NCBI GenBank assembly: GCA_037576215.1
Contig: JBANDB010000006.1
Span: 4,402,001-4,466,000, forward strand
Direction: 5' to 3'
DNA length: 64,000 bases
DNA from: Armillaria gallica
Lineage: Eukaryota; Basidiomycota; Agaricomycetes; Agaricales; Physalacriaceae
A program made the translations under genes and the position numbers. This document shows, in pieces, positions 46,740 through 58,619 of the stretch (positions within the stretch are counted from its first letter, which is position 1; every line of letters begins with the position of its first letter). The notes beneath the pieces were generated by a model that made no database searches, was not told the origin of the DNA, and saw only the letters and a program-made list of their open reading frames with translations.

Positions 46740-47600
46740 TCCCTATCTCGCCTCCCCACCATGTCCCAAAATACGCTGCCAGTGCTCCACAGGGGTCTCG
46801 AAACTCGACTTGGCTGTCGTCAGCGCACTCGACAGCGTCAAAGAAGGATGGGGTGCCCATATCGCCAAACATGAATTCTGCATGGGGCTTCTCGCCGAGT
46901 GTTGTAGGTTGTTGGGTGAGTAGTCCCATCGATCCTCGGACCCACTTGGGTACAGCACAAACGAGTGCGTACCCAGCCACCCGCCGTCTAAGCCAGTTCC
47001 AGTGTGCTGTGCTGTCATATGGCCGCGCATGGGAACGATGTTTTCCCGCATTGGCGCGAGGAAGTGTGACGTCCATCCGTTGGTAGCATGGACAATGTGT
47101 TTGGCGCGGACGTATGAACGATGTTGTCATGGATGGAGAGACAAGTACGTCTTGAGGAGCCTTGACAGAATTCCCGCAACAAGCCTATATGGATGTACCG
47201 CCCCGCCCATCGTCGAGATGATCCTGCACACCCGTCTGCGAGCTGCATCCCCGCCGGCCCATCTGTCGTACCCAGCCACCCTTCTCGCTTGTCAGCTCCT
47301 CCAATTGGTGCCCCTGCTTCTCCTCGGCTTCATCTAACACGTCCAAAAAAGATGTCACACGTATCCACCTTGCGACACTCTTCTGTCAAGCCCTCCTCTG
47401 CAATGTGCAGACGCGAGAGCCGGAACTGTTGCTTCGCTGCCTCTGCACCATGTTTCTTCTTCAAATCGAGGTAGTCATGGTATAACAGTGGCGTGGTATT
47501 TCCCTCATTCCGCGCTGTAGTCCGAACACACATCTCTCACTTCTAACATCACCTCTGATGACCCATCCGCATCGAGTAGCGTACACACAAACACCGTGCC
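46740..47600 (-). pseudogene. FAD-dependent oxidoreductase (DAO-type) remnant 3
   Basis: Minus strand: TARNEGNTTPLLYHDYLDLK (47520-47460), AEEGLTEECRKVDTCDIFF, GMQLADG near 47250, pieces of ATNGWTSHFLAPMREN near 47085-47045, GSEDRWDYSP and HAEFMFGDMGTPSFFDAVE (near 46860). The order is the same as remnant 2. Several frameshifts are present. Its 5' flank (47825-47945) is the inverted twin of the 5' flank of remnant 4. Confidence 0.68.
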
Positions 47601-47824
47601 CGTAACCCAGACCCAATCCCCATGCATGCTGGCAGAGCCGCAGATAAGCCTCTTTTTTGGATGGGCGACACTAGGATCGACCAGAATGGAGTGGTGGCAT
47701 TGGTCACTGGAAGTCCAGGAGACTGCTTTATCTGCTTGGAGACGTGCCAGTACGAAGAAACGATTTCTGCTAGAGTATCAATAGCCACTCAGAGATGTGA
47801 ATATAGTGACACACCATAGTCGCT

Positions 47825-47945
47825 TGTTAGAGACTGGGGTCCCGACGACATCGGGCCACTGCAATGGCTTGCCGGTGATCATTGTCAGGATCAGGAACAG
47901 ACTAGCGTGAAAATTTTATTCCATATTTAGTCATCAATGCCTGAC
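47825..47945. repeat. Inverted repeat, left arm (DAO 5' flank)
   Basis: Contains GGGCCACTGCAATGGCTTGC and GAAAATTTTATTCCATATTTAG. The inverted partner lies at 50805-50935 (GGCCACTGTAACGGCTCGC on its minus strand), roughly 75-80 % alike by eye. Both lie just upstream of oppositely oriented DAO remnants, so they are best read as duplicated DAO promoters. Confidence 0.6.
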
Positions 47946-48319
47946 CAGGAATAATCACAACGCGATACAAAAAAACACAACTAGTGGCATCGCTAGGTGG
48001 GTGTACACCAAAGTAGCAGCATCATTTTGAGCCTCCGAGCCCAGCAAAAAAATGGACATACTTGCTTACGTCCCACCTATCTCTTAATTTTTGAGTCCGA
48101 CAAGCGAGGATGATCCTCTTTGGCTTACCTCTAGATTTGCACTGGTGAAACGGTGGGGACATGGATCTGTATTTCTCTTATACAATAACCTACATCTAGG
48201 TATACTCTTCTCGCTTACCCACAATTGAATACAGGACGGCAATTTAGCAACTATGAATCCCACCAGCGTGTCGTTTCTCTCAAATCGCTATACCCTCATT
48301 TCTGTGCTTCTAGGTGCCT

Positions 48320-49908
48320 TCAAGATGATCCGACTCTCATCTGCTGATCCCTGCGCACCAGCTGACATGCCTCCAAAACCATAGACTTAACCAGATCCCA
48401 TCCTTGCCCTCCACTAATCGAAACAAGGAAAGGGAACGTCCTATCCAGAAAATGTGCCACGCTTGCAAAGCGTGAAACACTCGTGTTGGGAGACGAGAAA
48501 ATGCGTAATCTATGAGAAAGTGGGCCATGATCATCCCAAAGCGGGGCGTCATCATTGGGAAATGCGATGGGCATGGAAAACTCGCTCAGATGAGGGCAAC
48601 ATTTTGCTAGAGTGCAGAGCACTTCGTATGTCGGACAAGGTCCTTGGAGAACTGGGATATTGATGGCTCTGATCTCCGACCATGCAGGCACGAGGAGAAG
48701 CTCAACGGTGTTGTTTTCCAAGGAGAGCATGCCGTTATAAGTGAATGTCTGAAGTTTACAAAGGCTGTAGAGCGGCTCAAAAATGGCCCTTGTAGAATCC
48801 CAATATTGCTGAGCCAATTGTCCGTAATATGTCTGATAATTCAAGGACAGAGTCAGAAGAGAAGGAAATTGTAAAACGATCTCTCCATGAAAATCTTGCA
48901 TGAACTCCCCAATCTCATTATAAGATTGGCTGTAGGCATCAATATATGTCAGGGAAGTCAGAGATCCCGGGTGAATCAGCCGAAGAATACGAGGCATTGA
49001 CGAAACGTGGGCTGTGATGTGTAGAGATACGAGGGATCAGAATCCATCACGGGTCTGCCGGTTGTCAGCAGGCAGACTCTGGGAAATGACAATCTGGAGG
49101 TGTGCAAGGTCCGGAAATGAGGAAAGCTGAACTAAGAAATCGATGTCGGCTGGGTGCGACTTGATTTTCAATCTACGCAGCTTACGAAGACCGGAGAAGT
49201 TGGTGAAGGGGCATATTGTATCTAAAGGCCGAGAATTGTTTCCGTTTGGTATGCAGGATATGGCGAATGAACGAAGTGTTGGTAGCTTCCAGACGACTGT
49301 CCATACAGATGTGGAAGCCGTGTCAATCACTGCATGTGCAGGGAAAGCGATAGTAACATCATCCAGCAGAGGACTGGCCAAAAAGAAAAGTATTGAAGTG
49401 TCGGCAGCAAAGTTCATGTCGACATTGAGTTTCTGTAAGTTGGGGAAGAGAGGCACCTGTCTCTCAGCAATGTGCAGGAATATGGTGGGTGAATGGATAG
49501 TGCGCAACTGTGCGTCGAGAGTGATAGAACGGACATGGCATGAGTACTGTTCAAATCGGGCCCATGTATCATCTGATATAATATCGGGAAGTATCTACAA
49601 AGATCAGTACCGATTTGGAGTGAACATGGAGGGCGACATACCCATTGTCGATTGTCTGGTGAGAGAGTACGAGGAAAGAGATACAGAAGCGGCTTCATCC
49701 CATGTATCTCCTGCCAGAGGCAATCAAGCGCTGTTTCAGAGACAGCATGGCATGTCAGTGCCAGAGAATAGAGAGAATGGACGTGTATTCCATTCACAAG
49801 ACGGCCAGGCGCTTGTTCGATATCCCAAAGATCCCTGCAAATGGAACCAAGCAGGTCGGCATTGTAGAGTACTGCCGTAACTGGATCGTCAGGGATTAAG
49901 TCTGCCAT
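48320..49908 (-). CDS. F-box / leucine-rich-repeat-type protein
   Basis: Three exons: 49908-49642, 49594-49051 and 49011-48320, with introns of 47 and 39 bases (GTATGT..GTAG and GTGATG..ACAG). Lengths sum to 501 codons. Start chosen at ATG 49908 because DLLGSICRDL and SLYSLALTCHAVSETALDCL, a typical fungal F-box (helix, then L..la.tCra.s..al..LW), follow at residues about 14-60. An in-frame ATG lies further upstream. The remainder is LRR-like: HVRSITLDAQL, FPNLQKLNVDMNF, LRKLRRLKIKSH, FPDLAHLQIVIS, GSLTSLTYIDAY and CCPHLSEFSMPI. F-box proteins recruit substrates to SCF ubiquitin ligases. The frame is intact, and fragments of paralogues sit behind three HET copies. The second intron is short with a weak donor. 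Confidence 0.75.
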
Positions 49909-50109
49909 GTAGTGAGAGGAAAGATGGGGTGGAGAGGTAGGAGTGAAAGGTGTCTGAGGTCGAAGGAGCGAAGCAGGGAAATAACACGCCTTGTGGCTAT
50001 CGTGAGGCATCATGGTTGAGTGTGAGAAATAGAAGCCATGAAGCAAAATACAGTCTACACCGTAGGCTTTGATTCCTGTATTGCAATCGCAGATCATTGG
50101 GTTTCAAGG

Positions 50110-50800
50110 AGGTTTATGCAGAGTATGAGCATCGACCTATGATCATTGGAGAATCTGATACCCTGCGACAGCGCTGAATGGAATCCATTACCCCAAATTG
50201 AGGGCCAGCGACGATTGGGCAAAGGGAGTGAAACTGAATGGGAACGGGGTCCACATTAATGAAATAATGGAGAAAGTGAAATTCACGCGCTTTCCCTGGC
50301 TCGTGTCCCAGTGGACTCTCCCTTGCAACCTGCTCTGACATAGGCAGCTTTTTTGCAGGGAAGCAATGCATCGTCTCCATGCAAAGTTTGCGACTGAAAT
50401 ATTGAGGCTGGAGGTTGAGGCTGTTGGCGTCATTAAGGATGACAGTGGGTGTGAGCGAACTGACTACCTGGAATCATGTCAGCCAAAGAGAACTTGAAAT
50501 ATAGGCATGAAAATACGACCCACTTCAAGCCTCAACTGCATCCGCCTTGTTCCTCTTTTCACAACCATGATACCCAACCGACTTTTTTGAACGGCAATGC
50601 ACCTGCGCCCAGATAATCTGTTGGTGTTGAGTTAGTTTATTCCTAGTGAAGAAATCAGAAAACTGGCAGGATGTCAGTATTAATCATACCATGTCGCCCT
50701 TCATCCTGCAAAATTGTACTGGGGTTTTCACTCCGCCTGTTGCACTTGACAGTTCCGTTGAGCTGTGTCCTGATGTTGGCTCATACGATACTCATGGTAA
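50110..50800. other. No recognisable gene
   Basis: Region 5' of the F-box gene. A minus frame 50380-50114 has no recognisable domain. It probably holds the F-box promoter on its left side and spacer on the right. Confidence 0.4.
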
Positions 50801-50804
50801 GAAA

Positions 50805-50935
50805 AAGTGTTGACGACTAAATATGGGATGACAATTTTCACGCTTATCCGTCGGGCTGTGTTCCCTGGTCCTGATGATGATCATCAGCGAGCCGTTACAG
50901 TGGCCTGATGCTGTCGCGGGAGACTGCTTGCCAGT
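50805..50935. repeat. Inverted repeat, right arm (DAO 5' flank)
   Basis: Inverted partner of 47825-47945, lying immediately upstream of the plus-strand DAO remnant 4. Shared words include ACTAAATATGG and AATTTTCACGCT, and TCCTGATGATGATCA against the CAATGATCA version. Confidence 0.6.
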
Positions 50936-51004
50936 GAAAATCTAAAGCTTAGGTATATTCATCACCGATGCCCTCTGATGGTAGCGCTATTTTTGATCCT
51001 ACGA

Positions 51005-52245
51005 GTGGCCATTGACGCTCTACGGGAAACCGTTTCTTCATACCGGCGAGTCTCTACATCCATATCGGCTCGTCACGGAGATCCTCTCAAGGCTGCTCAA
51101 GATGTACTCTACATTCCGGCTATACATGCACACTCCCTGTTTCTCCATCCATGACAAAATCATACACATACCCCGCGGCGATATCCGCGCCAAACATATC
51201 GTCCATGCTACCAGCGGATGGGCGTCCCACTTCCTCGCGCCAATGCAGGAAAAGATCGTTCCCGTGCATGGACTTATGACTGCATAGCGCGCAGGAACAG
51301 GCTTGGATGGCGGATGGCTTGGTACACGGCCATTTGTGCTGTACCTAGGCGCGTCCGAGGATCGATGGGACTATGCCGCCCAACTTGGCGAGAAGTCCCA
51401 CCAGAGTTTAATGTTTATGTTCGGTGGTGGCATCGACATGGGCACCTCATCCTTCTTTGACGCTGTTGGATGTGCTGACGACAGCCAAGTTGAGTTTCGA
51501 ATCTCGGCTTAAGTACCTTGGTGGGGTACAGTCATCACCCGGTCCGCTGTACAGGCAAATTTCCGGTGGATTTCAAAGCCTCCCTTGTCCACATTTCATC
51601 CAGAAAAGTATGTCATAATGTCAATTATATATTTAAGAGTATACATTATGAGTTTTGGGTGATTCCGTATTGATTTGATAGTGTGGTGAATTTTTTGACC
51701 AAAGTCCAAATTTACCGGTCACCGGGACCTCTGTACACCGGTTTCCGTGCGCCAAATTTGGGCCACTGTTTCCTGATTTGGACTAATTTCTCACGGCTCT
51801 GAAGAGCAGTTCTGACTCGTTTTGCCTCTAGCACCACAACGAATAGTCTCTGGCCCATGGTTCCGCAGGAGAAATCTGTCCTTATAACTAGTAAAACAAT
51901 CTTAGATGCAAATTTATGCACCCCAATACCCTCACCCTTGTCTAATTCCGTATTTGTGATTTTCCGAAATTCATATCAGTCACTATTGATTTTTTCCTGA
52001 CCGATATAAACCTCCTTGACTTCATTTTCATTGGTGATATGATGGCCTATATTGTACTCTATAACATAAAAAAAAATCAGAACCATAACGCAGCAGAAAG
52101 AGATGCTATATTCAAATGTACAAAGGAATAGTGGTGTACAACGGACCGGGTGATGACTGTACTTTGCAGGGGAATATGTCACCAATTCAATTACTCCCGA
52201 TGTCAACGGAGCATTCGTGATCCAAGGAAATATTACATGTAAATG
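51005..52245 (+). pseudogene. FAD-dependent oxidoreductase (DAO-type) remnant 4
   Basis: Plus strand: SLHPYRLVTEILSRLLKMYS, HTPCFSIHD, KHIVHATSGWASHFLAPM, QEKIVPVHGLMTA with a stop, GGWLGTRPFVLYLGASED, MFMFGGGIDMGTSSFFDA and DDSQVEFRISA. Few frame changes occur before 51500. The last segment (YLGGV..LCRG) is split by the 631 bp element at 51529-52159 and resumes at 52162. The FAD-binding N-terminus is absent. It lies upstream of HET copy 3. Confidence 0.75.
51529..52159. mobile_element. 631 bp TA-flanked MITE (Tc1/mariner-like)
   Basis: Both ends read CAGTCATCACCCGGTCCG inward and stay alike to TGTACA. TA is found on each side (51527-51528 and 52160-52161). Excision gives CTTGGTGGGGTACTTTGCA, colinear with the uninterrupted DAO copies at 36200 and 41775. 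No open frame of note. The terminal repeat differs from that of the MITE in the KDZ gene. Confidence 0.9.
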
Positions 52246-52438
52246 AAACAGTGACACACACTGATTCAACGCGATAACATCCGAGGTAGAACCTTTTTGC
52301 AACTACACTGCCCTGAGGTTCCCTGTATACATCTAACTGTAACAGGATGCGTATGTGCCATCACTTCCTCCCACTTCAGATCTTCGTTCTGACTAGAATG
52401 GCTAGTGCGCCACTGGCGACATTATTGGATTCAAGAGT

Positions 52439-54260
52439 ATGGCTATACAAATCCTTCACGCAGAGACAACAAGGTATATAGCAGTAAATTCCCATATAAA
52501 TGTACTGAATAACACTATCACTGAGAAAGACATATTATTTAAACCTCTCCGAAGTCACCATCATCGCTCCCATTGAAGATGGCTTGTTGATCCAAGATAT
52601 CAAAGTCCCAAATCAACGAGCCTATACAGGGTCGAAGCCCATCATATCATCCTCTCTTGCTGATACACCCTGTGCCAGCCTCGGTGTTGATGGACTGTTG
52701 AAGACGTTGAATGACACTCTTGGTACCAAATACGACCTCAACTCTTCTCTGTCATCCCTTCTCAAAGCATACATCTCGGATGAATATGATTTTGGCACTG
52801 TATATGGTTATCTCCACCCCATATGGTTTGACTGCAACTTGAACATCATCCAACATTCACTGCGCACCTCTGAAGCAACAGACCTAGAAATACAATGAGA
52901 AGCGTTGGTTGATAACCAGATCACCAAGAAGGGACTTTGCATGCCCCCTAGGCATGTCTGGGATCTCTTCAGCAATAGGGTGGTGCCGTGGTGGGTTGCC
53001 TTGCGTACACCATGGGGAATATCACATGCCTGGCTGGATATCAGCCGTCGCAAAAATGTCCTCACTCCCATCAATGGACATGAATGGCCTGTGCCCATCC
53101 CAGAAGATGCCAACCTCGATCTCGTCCGTATCGAAATGCTGAATCTCGGAGCAGAGTATGCATGGCTGGATGTCCTCTGTTTGAGACAGGAAGGGGGACG
53201 AAATGAGGATCTGCATGCGTGGGAGTGGATGTTGGATGTGCCCAATATTGGAAATGCATATGTTAAGGAAAAGGTGGTTTGCTACTTCAACGGGCTTGGA
53301 CGGCCCTTGCAGGGTGGTTTCGATTCCGATAGTGCTCGGAGTTGGTTCAAACGCACATGGACGTTGCAGGAGACGAGTGACAATTGGACGATAGGCGGGG
53401 ATACGGGCGACAAGAGGTTGAATGATGAAGTACGGAAAAGATTCAAGTCACAACTGTCATCCGTAAAACAGGCCGCGTTGGATGTGGTTCGCTTGCTATC
53501 GCTGTTGCAGGATCGCACGGCTGAGAAGGATGTGGATAAAGTTGCAGCACTGACATACTTTCTGGCAATCAATGGCACACAAGCACACAATGAAACACGA
53601 CCCACTATGTCTACCACTCACGATTCCACACAGATTGACCCCATTTCGAATGATAATTCCATCGGAACAGGTGATCCAGCCTTGACCACAGCACCGGCAT
53701 ACTCTGAGCTAGAGTCTGCTGAAGATGCTTGGACAGCGCTGGTGAAGGTGATGTACCAGCATACTCGTTCAGATATGCTCTTTTTGTATCATGAACCCGG
53801 GCCCGAAAAGAATGCATGGAGACCATCATGGCAGCAGGCTATGAACTGGGATATGCAAAGTTTCTCTTCCCCTCTTCATGGGTTCATTGATCATGCAAAG
53901 AAGATGGGTACCTATTTATACTATGGTCAGTGCATTCAATCGGCACAGGTGCAAGGGCTGGCCACACTGGGGGCAGCGCCCCACAAAGGATGCTTGATTG
54001 TCCAAACCCGGTCCTGGTACAGAGGGAAGCATCAATATCGATACAAAATTTCCGCTGACCATCAATACCCAATACCAGATGGCGAATATTCATTGCTATG
54101 TGCCCTGGGCTGACGTTTCAAATCAAAGGGGACCACATGCGTTGTTGGGAAAATGCTGCCCGATCAAACATTTTTAAAGACATCGGTGTTCGAAGTCATC
54201 GACTGGCCATGGAAGCAAGTGGAGTGGGAGGGTAAAAACTCGTGTATTGTTCTTGCTTGA
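52439..54260 (+). pseudogene. HET-domain gene, copy 3 (two premature stops)
   Basis: Exon 1 52439-52473 (ATG, MAIQILHAETT), intron 52474-52525, exon 2 52526-54260; 590 codons in the same frame. The HET core WGISHAWLD, LGAEYAWLDVLCLRQEGG and RTWTLQETSDNW is intact, as are the linker and ESAEDAWTALVKV. Lesions are an in-frame TGA at 52896-52898, just before the HET core, and a second TGA at 54111-54113 near the C-terminus, followed by VGKMLPDQTFLKTSVFEVID in frame. The start codon and splice sites look sound. It would yield only a 135-residue N-terminal peptide. Confidence 0.85.
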
Positions 54261-54477
54261 AATACTCAAACAGAAGTCGATTATAGCTTCTGTATACCCT
54301 TCAGGAAAGTGTCACCCCTCGCTCCATAAAATGTACCGTGTATTGAATACTGCCTCTGGCAATAAATTCACGTCCATTCCCTTCATGCCGGTCTGATATA
54401 AGATGAATTAATCTCACAGACCCGTCGCAGCAAGTACAGGGTTGATAATTTGATACCTTCGGAGAAAGCATGAGGTT

Positions 54478-54570
54478 CTAAGTGAATTCCTGGGGTTTGC
54501 AAAGGCTGCAGAGAGGCTCAAAAATGGCATTGAGGGAGGGCTCACGTTCAAGCAGCCTAAGCCTTGACTC
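54478..54570 (-). pseudogene. F-box/LRR gene remnant 3
   Basis: Minus strand reads NAIFEPLCSLCKPQEFT, the closest of the remnants to the intact gene's AIFEPLYSLCKLQTFT. It is only about 30 codons long. Confidence 0.55.
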
Positions 54571-54662
54571 ACAGGCTATTCTACATACCCACGAGAGGCT
54601 ATCTCCCCCGTCTTCTCTACTCATCCCTTCCAAACATCGACGGCTAATGTCGAGTACATACA

Positions 54663-54840
54663 TCACCGGATACGTCGATTTTCAGTAGATCGACAGCGAA
54701 GCAGATGGTGAAAACAAGACCTTACCAGCACATCGAGAAGCACAAGGAAGAGGCTAGTATTCAATGGAACTCGACAGCATGTCTCGTTCATCGTCTCTAG
54801 CAGAACGTGCAAAAGAAAAAATCCGACTGGGCAAGAACGG
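54663..54840. repeat. Unidentified conserved block of the duplicon, copy 3
   Basis: Shortened version of the block at 38860 and 44350; its start is deleted relative to them. It keeps the ACTCGACAGCATGTCTCGTT region (MSRSSSLAE on the plus strand). Confidence 0.4.
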
Positions 54841-55099
54841 TAAAACAAATGATATTTGTTTCTGGTACTCCTCTCTAACTGCGATAGCATATACAATGTT
54901 GTCCAATTCCAACAGTATAATCTGCTGCTGGATGCACCCTGTGAAAATGAAGTCAGAGGTCAGAAGAAAACAACGATAACGGTAATTGATACCTTCTCAG
55001 AGTTCGCTTCCTCTTCAGCGATGTGCTCGTTGATGTCGTTGATAGGCCAACGTAGCATCACGAGATGGTTGTCCAGTCCGAACCCCCTATTGAACGGCT

Positions 55100-55880
55100 C
55101 TTACACCCCATAACCCTCTTGGCATCTTCCCTTACCACATCCAACGAACTCTGCCATCCAAGGTATCATCAACAAGCGTGAGCATGAGAACGGAAACCTC
55201 GACTGCTTCGTCTCCAGTGTACATTCATCTGGACCATGTATATGGCACGCCAAGCAGAATCCACTTATCATCAGAGACGGACATTGTTCAAGTAGCTCGG
55301 CAAATTTGAGGTTCGATCCATAGGTGTAGAGATTTGAAAATTACTCGAGGAGGCGGAAGCGGAATGGTGAAGCAGTGAATGCAGAGCTGCAGACAAGTGT
55401 TGGCTTAGATGGTATACGGTTGAGGTAGACATACTTGGCCCTCGGGCACGATTTTCTTCATCATTCTCTCCGTACAATCCACGGCTATCCGTTGCGAATA
55501 TCCGTTGTTGCACAGTGGTAATGCAAGCCGATCTCACCAAGTCCAACACAAGATGGATGTGACAGCGCAGTGAGAATCTCAGATTTGACGGCAGGGGTAT
55601 ATGGATTTGCTTCGTGTTTGGATGGAAATTACCGAGAGGTGACAGCTTCAAAGTTGCAGAACGCATGGGTGAACGCCTGCCGGTGAGTTAGTAAGAGAAT
55701 TGAAGCAAAAAAGGGAACATACCGATAACGAATCGATACCCTCCCATCTCCCATCCGCCAGCTCCTTCTATGTTCCTCGCATGAACACTTCCAGTTTGCA
55801 CCCACTGCCATCTCTACACCCACACCCTCATATACGCCCTTGACAAAGTCAAAAGCCGTCTCATACTCCTTTCAGGGTAC
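55100..55880 (-). pseudogene. TatD-type DNase remnant 3
   Basis: Minus strand: KSEILTALSHPSC, then VGLGEIGLHYH (near 55535), the IGEiGLdYh signature of TatD DNases, preceded by AFTHAFCNFEAVTSR behind a TTACTAAC branch site (near 55690). The middle part (TREVEEDTE) is deleted. Later motifs are blurred. Upstream sequence 55990-55880 has MIVDIHTHFLSTFALYRSK, unique to this copy, with a D.H.H pattern typical of metal hydrolase N-termini. Confidence 0.5.
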
Positions 55881-56079
55881 TTTGAGCGATACAAAGCAAA
55901 CGTAGAGAGAAAATGTGTATGGATGTCGACTATCATGGACTGGGAGGTCGACGTGTGCTGGGGAACGCCAAAGGTCATCAGGAGCACAAATGCGTTTTTT
56001 CTTGGCGATCTTTCCCATGACGATGGAGGTGATTGTAAAGAATCGGAGACGGGAAGTTGCAGCATGGAAGTATCGAAAA

Positions 56080-56460
56080 AAAAGGCATGTGCCGTCCGCT
56101 TTGTACGAGTCCTTCTTTCCCCTTTGCTTCAATATCACTGTCGGAAAATTGAATCCCTTCCTGAAATGCCAGCACAATACCTCTCGAGTCGAAGAGACAA
56201 CGTCGGGGAGTTGGAGGTGAACATGGAGAGAAGCGGGCAAGCGGTAGAGTTGCTGATGGCGAGTGTGTATATGATATTGTTTAGCACTGAAGAGCTGGCC
56301 AGGCCAGGGCGCTGGTGGAGCCATCGAGATGCACATTATCTTCCGAGTACGTGTTATCGAAGTCATTCAATGTCCGGCGTCCGATGTGCACCAGTGAAAG
56401 TGGATGTTGGTAACGCAAGCATCGGAACTGTTTATCCAAGGTAATAGACAGTGGGTCCGG
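56080..56460 (-). repeat. Unidentified conserved block between TatD and DAO remnants, copy 3
   Basis: Counterpart of 40183-40735 and 46080-46490, sharing the GAAAGTGGATGTTGGTAACG stretch with a few changes. No family call. Confidence 0.35.
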
Positions 56461-56579
56461 GCACTGAGTACTGAGTCATGGCATGAGCTGGATCAGGAGG
56501 TGAGATGCATGCAAATAAGCGGGGACACATCAGGCATCCAGCACATGGGCAAAGAGAAAAGACATCTTCGCAACGTCGC

Positions 56580-57045
56580 GCCCAACATGTAGACTTTGCA
56601 TGGGACTTCTCACCGAGTCTAGGAGGATGGGCGACTGCTAGGTGAGATAGTCTCATCGATGCTCAGATGCGCTTGGGTGCAGCACAAACGAGCATGTACC
56701 GAGCCATCCCTCGTCCAAGCCCATTTGCCGCCATATGACTTCGCACGGGAACAATCCTGTCCTGCATTGGCACAAGGAGGTGGGATGTCCATCCATTGGT
56801 AGCGTGGACAATATGTTTGGCGCGGATATCGCCGCAGGGCGTATGGAAAATGTTGTCATGGATGGAAAGACAGGGAGTGTGCATGTATAGCCGGAATGAA
56901 GAGTACGTCTTGAGCAGCCTTGACAAGATTCCCATAACAAGCCGATATGGATGCACCGCCCTGCCCGTCGTCGAGATGTCCCCGCACACCCCGTCCGCAA
57001 GCTGCACCACCGCTGGTCCCTCCGTTATACCTTAGCTGCCCTTCT
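56580..57045 (-). pseudogene. FAD-dependent oxidoreductase (DAO-type) remnant 5
   Basis: Minus strand: VQLADGVCGDISTTGRAVHP (57010-56950), then YRLVMGILSRLLKTYSSFRL, CGDIRAKHIVHATNGWTSHL, LVPMQDRIVPVRSHMAA and a shifted EGWLGTCSFVLHPSASE. The inner third of the enzyme is kept, while the FAD loop and C-terminus are missing. It closes the third unit. Confidence 0.72.
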
Positions 57046-57049
57046 CACT

Positions 57050-58610
57050 TGGCAGCTCCAACTAACCGGCACCCCAGCCTTTCCTTGACTCCTTCAAACA
57101 TGGTACAGTGGTGGTGACGGACCATATTCCACGTTGTGTCCCTTGAATGCGTCATATATGAAGCTGAGCGTCGGTGTGCTGCTCTTCTTTCAAGGACAGG
57201 ATTGTTGAAATTCTCAGAAAGAGTCCACAGAATCAGATTCGTTACAGAGGGCATCAGTCATTGAAGTGTAGACGATCGTCCGAGCGCAAGGTTCAGAGTT
57301 TGAAACACCTCTTGCTCTCACTCCACGACGGTCCATAATTTTGTCTTTTCATGGATCTGTTATTTCTATGCTCTCAGTCGGAGTCGTAGTCCACTATGTC
57401 GTGTAAAGCCCTATAACAGGTATCGGTATGTCGCTGTCCGACTTATCCTTTCTTTTCTATGGTAGAAATGAAGGAGCTGATCTTGTTATTTAGACATGAT
57501 TTTTCTGGCTTGCTGGAGGTGCACAAAGACAATCCTCAATGATGCCGTGTAGTTGCGACGTGAGAAGCGGGCTACGAAAATTATGAGCAATGCATTTCTA
57601 TACAGGTGCGAACTCTTCCGTTCTGCTTCCAGGATGATACATATCGACCGAAATTGGAGAATTGGGCTATCGTCCACGATGTTCCTCTTTCATAATCCTA
57701 GTTATACTGATTTTATTTCATCTTCGGACTGAGTTCTTCATACTGATGACATCCGTGCAGATGTGTCACGGCGCCGGCTCGTGCATCAAGCTTCCAGCTC
57801 TTCCTACAAGACTCTGTGGCGCACCCTGTCTATGCGGCCTCAGAAAAGCAGCCAAGCCCTATCGTTGTTTGCATTCGCGTAGGACTTGCAGTCGCATAGG
57901 AGGTTAGGGACGGATTCTGCCAAAATGGACACTTATGGTTTAGGTTCATATTCTCTTTGTCAACATGGCGCAAGTTACTGACCAGAGGCATAGGTTTTAC
58001 ATCCGGAGTTTTTCTCATCGTTCATAATCCCTGCGTTGAAAATATCTCTGTTTGTGTGTATCTGCAATGCCTTATCTTCGCCTTCTTTCTCTGCATTTGA
58101 CCACATGGCCTCCCACATATTCATGGTATTCAACCAGCTACCCCACCGGCTGACAAACCGTGAACAGTCAGTCGCGTAGATATTTGCTTAGGTTAGCGAC
58201 AGAATAGGTTGGGAAACCCTTGTAATAGGTATGCGGATTCTATCAGCCTGGGAATGATTCAGTACTAACAGGGCCTCGCAGCTAGTGAAATAATAAACAG
58301 TTGTGTTATTTAAAGGTGAGATACTAGCTACTATTGAGTATAAAGTGAATTGACCCATATTTTGATAGATTCTTTGAACAACGGCTTGAAAGGAAATGAA
58401 CGAATGAGCAGATGTTCGACTGCTCCCTGGCACGAGAGCGGTGCCTTTTCGTTAGCTCGAGCGCGACGGGTTGATGGTTGAACATTGGACGGTGGACAGC
58501 TAACAAAAGTGTATACTGGATTCATATGTCATTTTGTATGTAAAGGAAAGGATGCCAGTGCAGAGTGGGCATGCATTGAGGGCATGCACGGATAGGGGGG
58601 CATTCGTGGG
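57050..58610. other. No recognisable gene
   Basis: Spacer between DAO remnants 5 and 6. Short frames on both strands lack domains. No inverted partner of the 47.8/50.8 kb flanks was found here, so this junction differs from the DAO3/DAO4 one. Confidence 0.4.
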
Positions 58611-58619
58611 AGGAGGGGT

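Noticed and set aside
47825..50935. TIR transposon carrying the F-box gene
   Set aside because: The inverted repeats are explained more simply as 5' flanks of oppositely oriented DAO remnants; no target duplication was seen.
53022..53259. Conserved minus-strand frames within the HET copies
   Set aside because: Conservation follows from HET coding on the other strand; no independent support.
55880..55990. Separate ACMSD-type amidohydrolase gene from the MIVDIHTHFL motif
   Set aside because: Only about 20 residues fit, present in one of three unit copies; too little to name a family.
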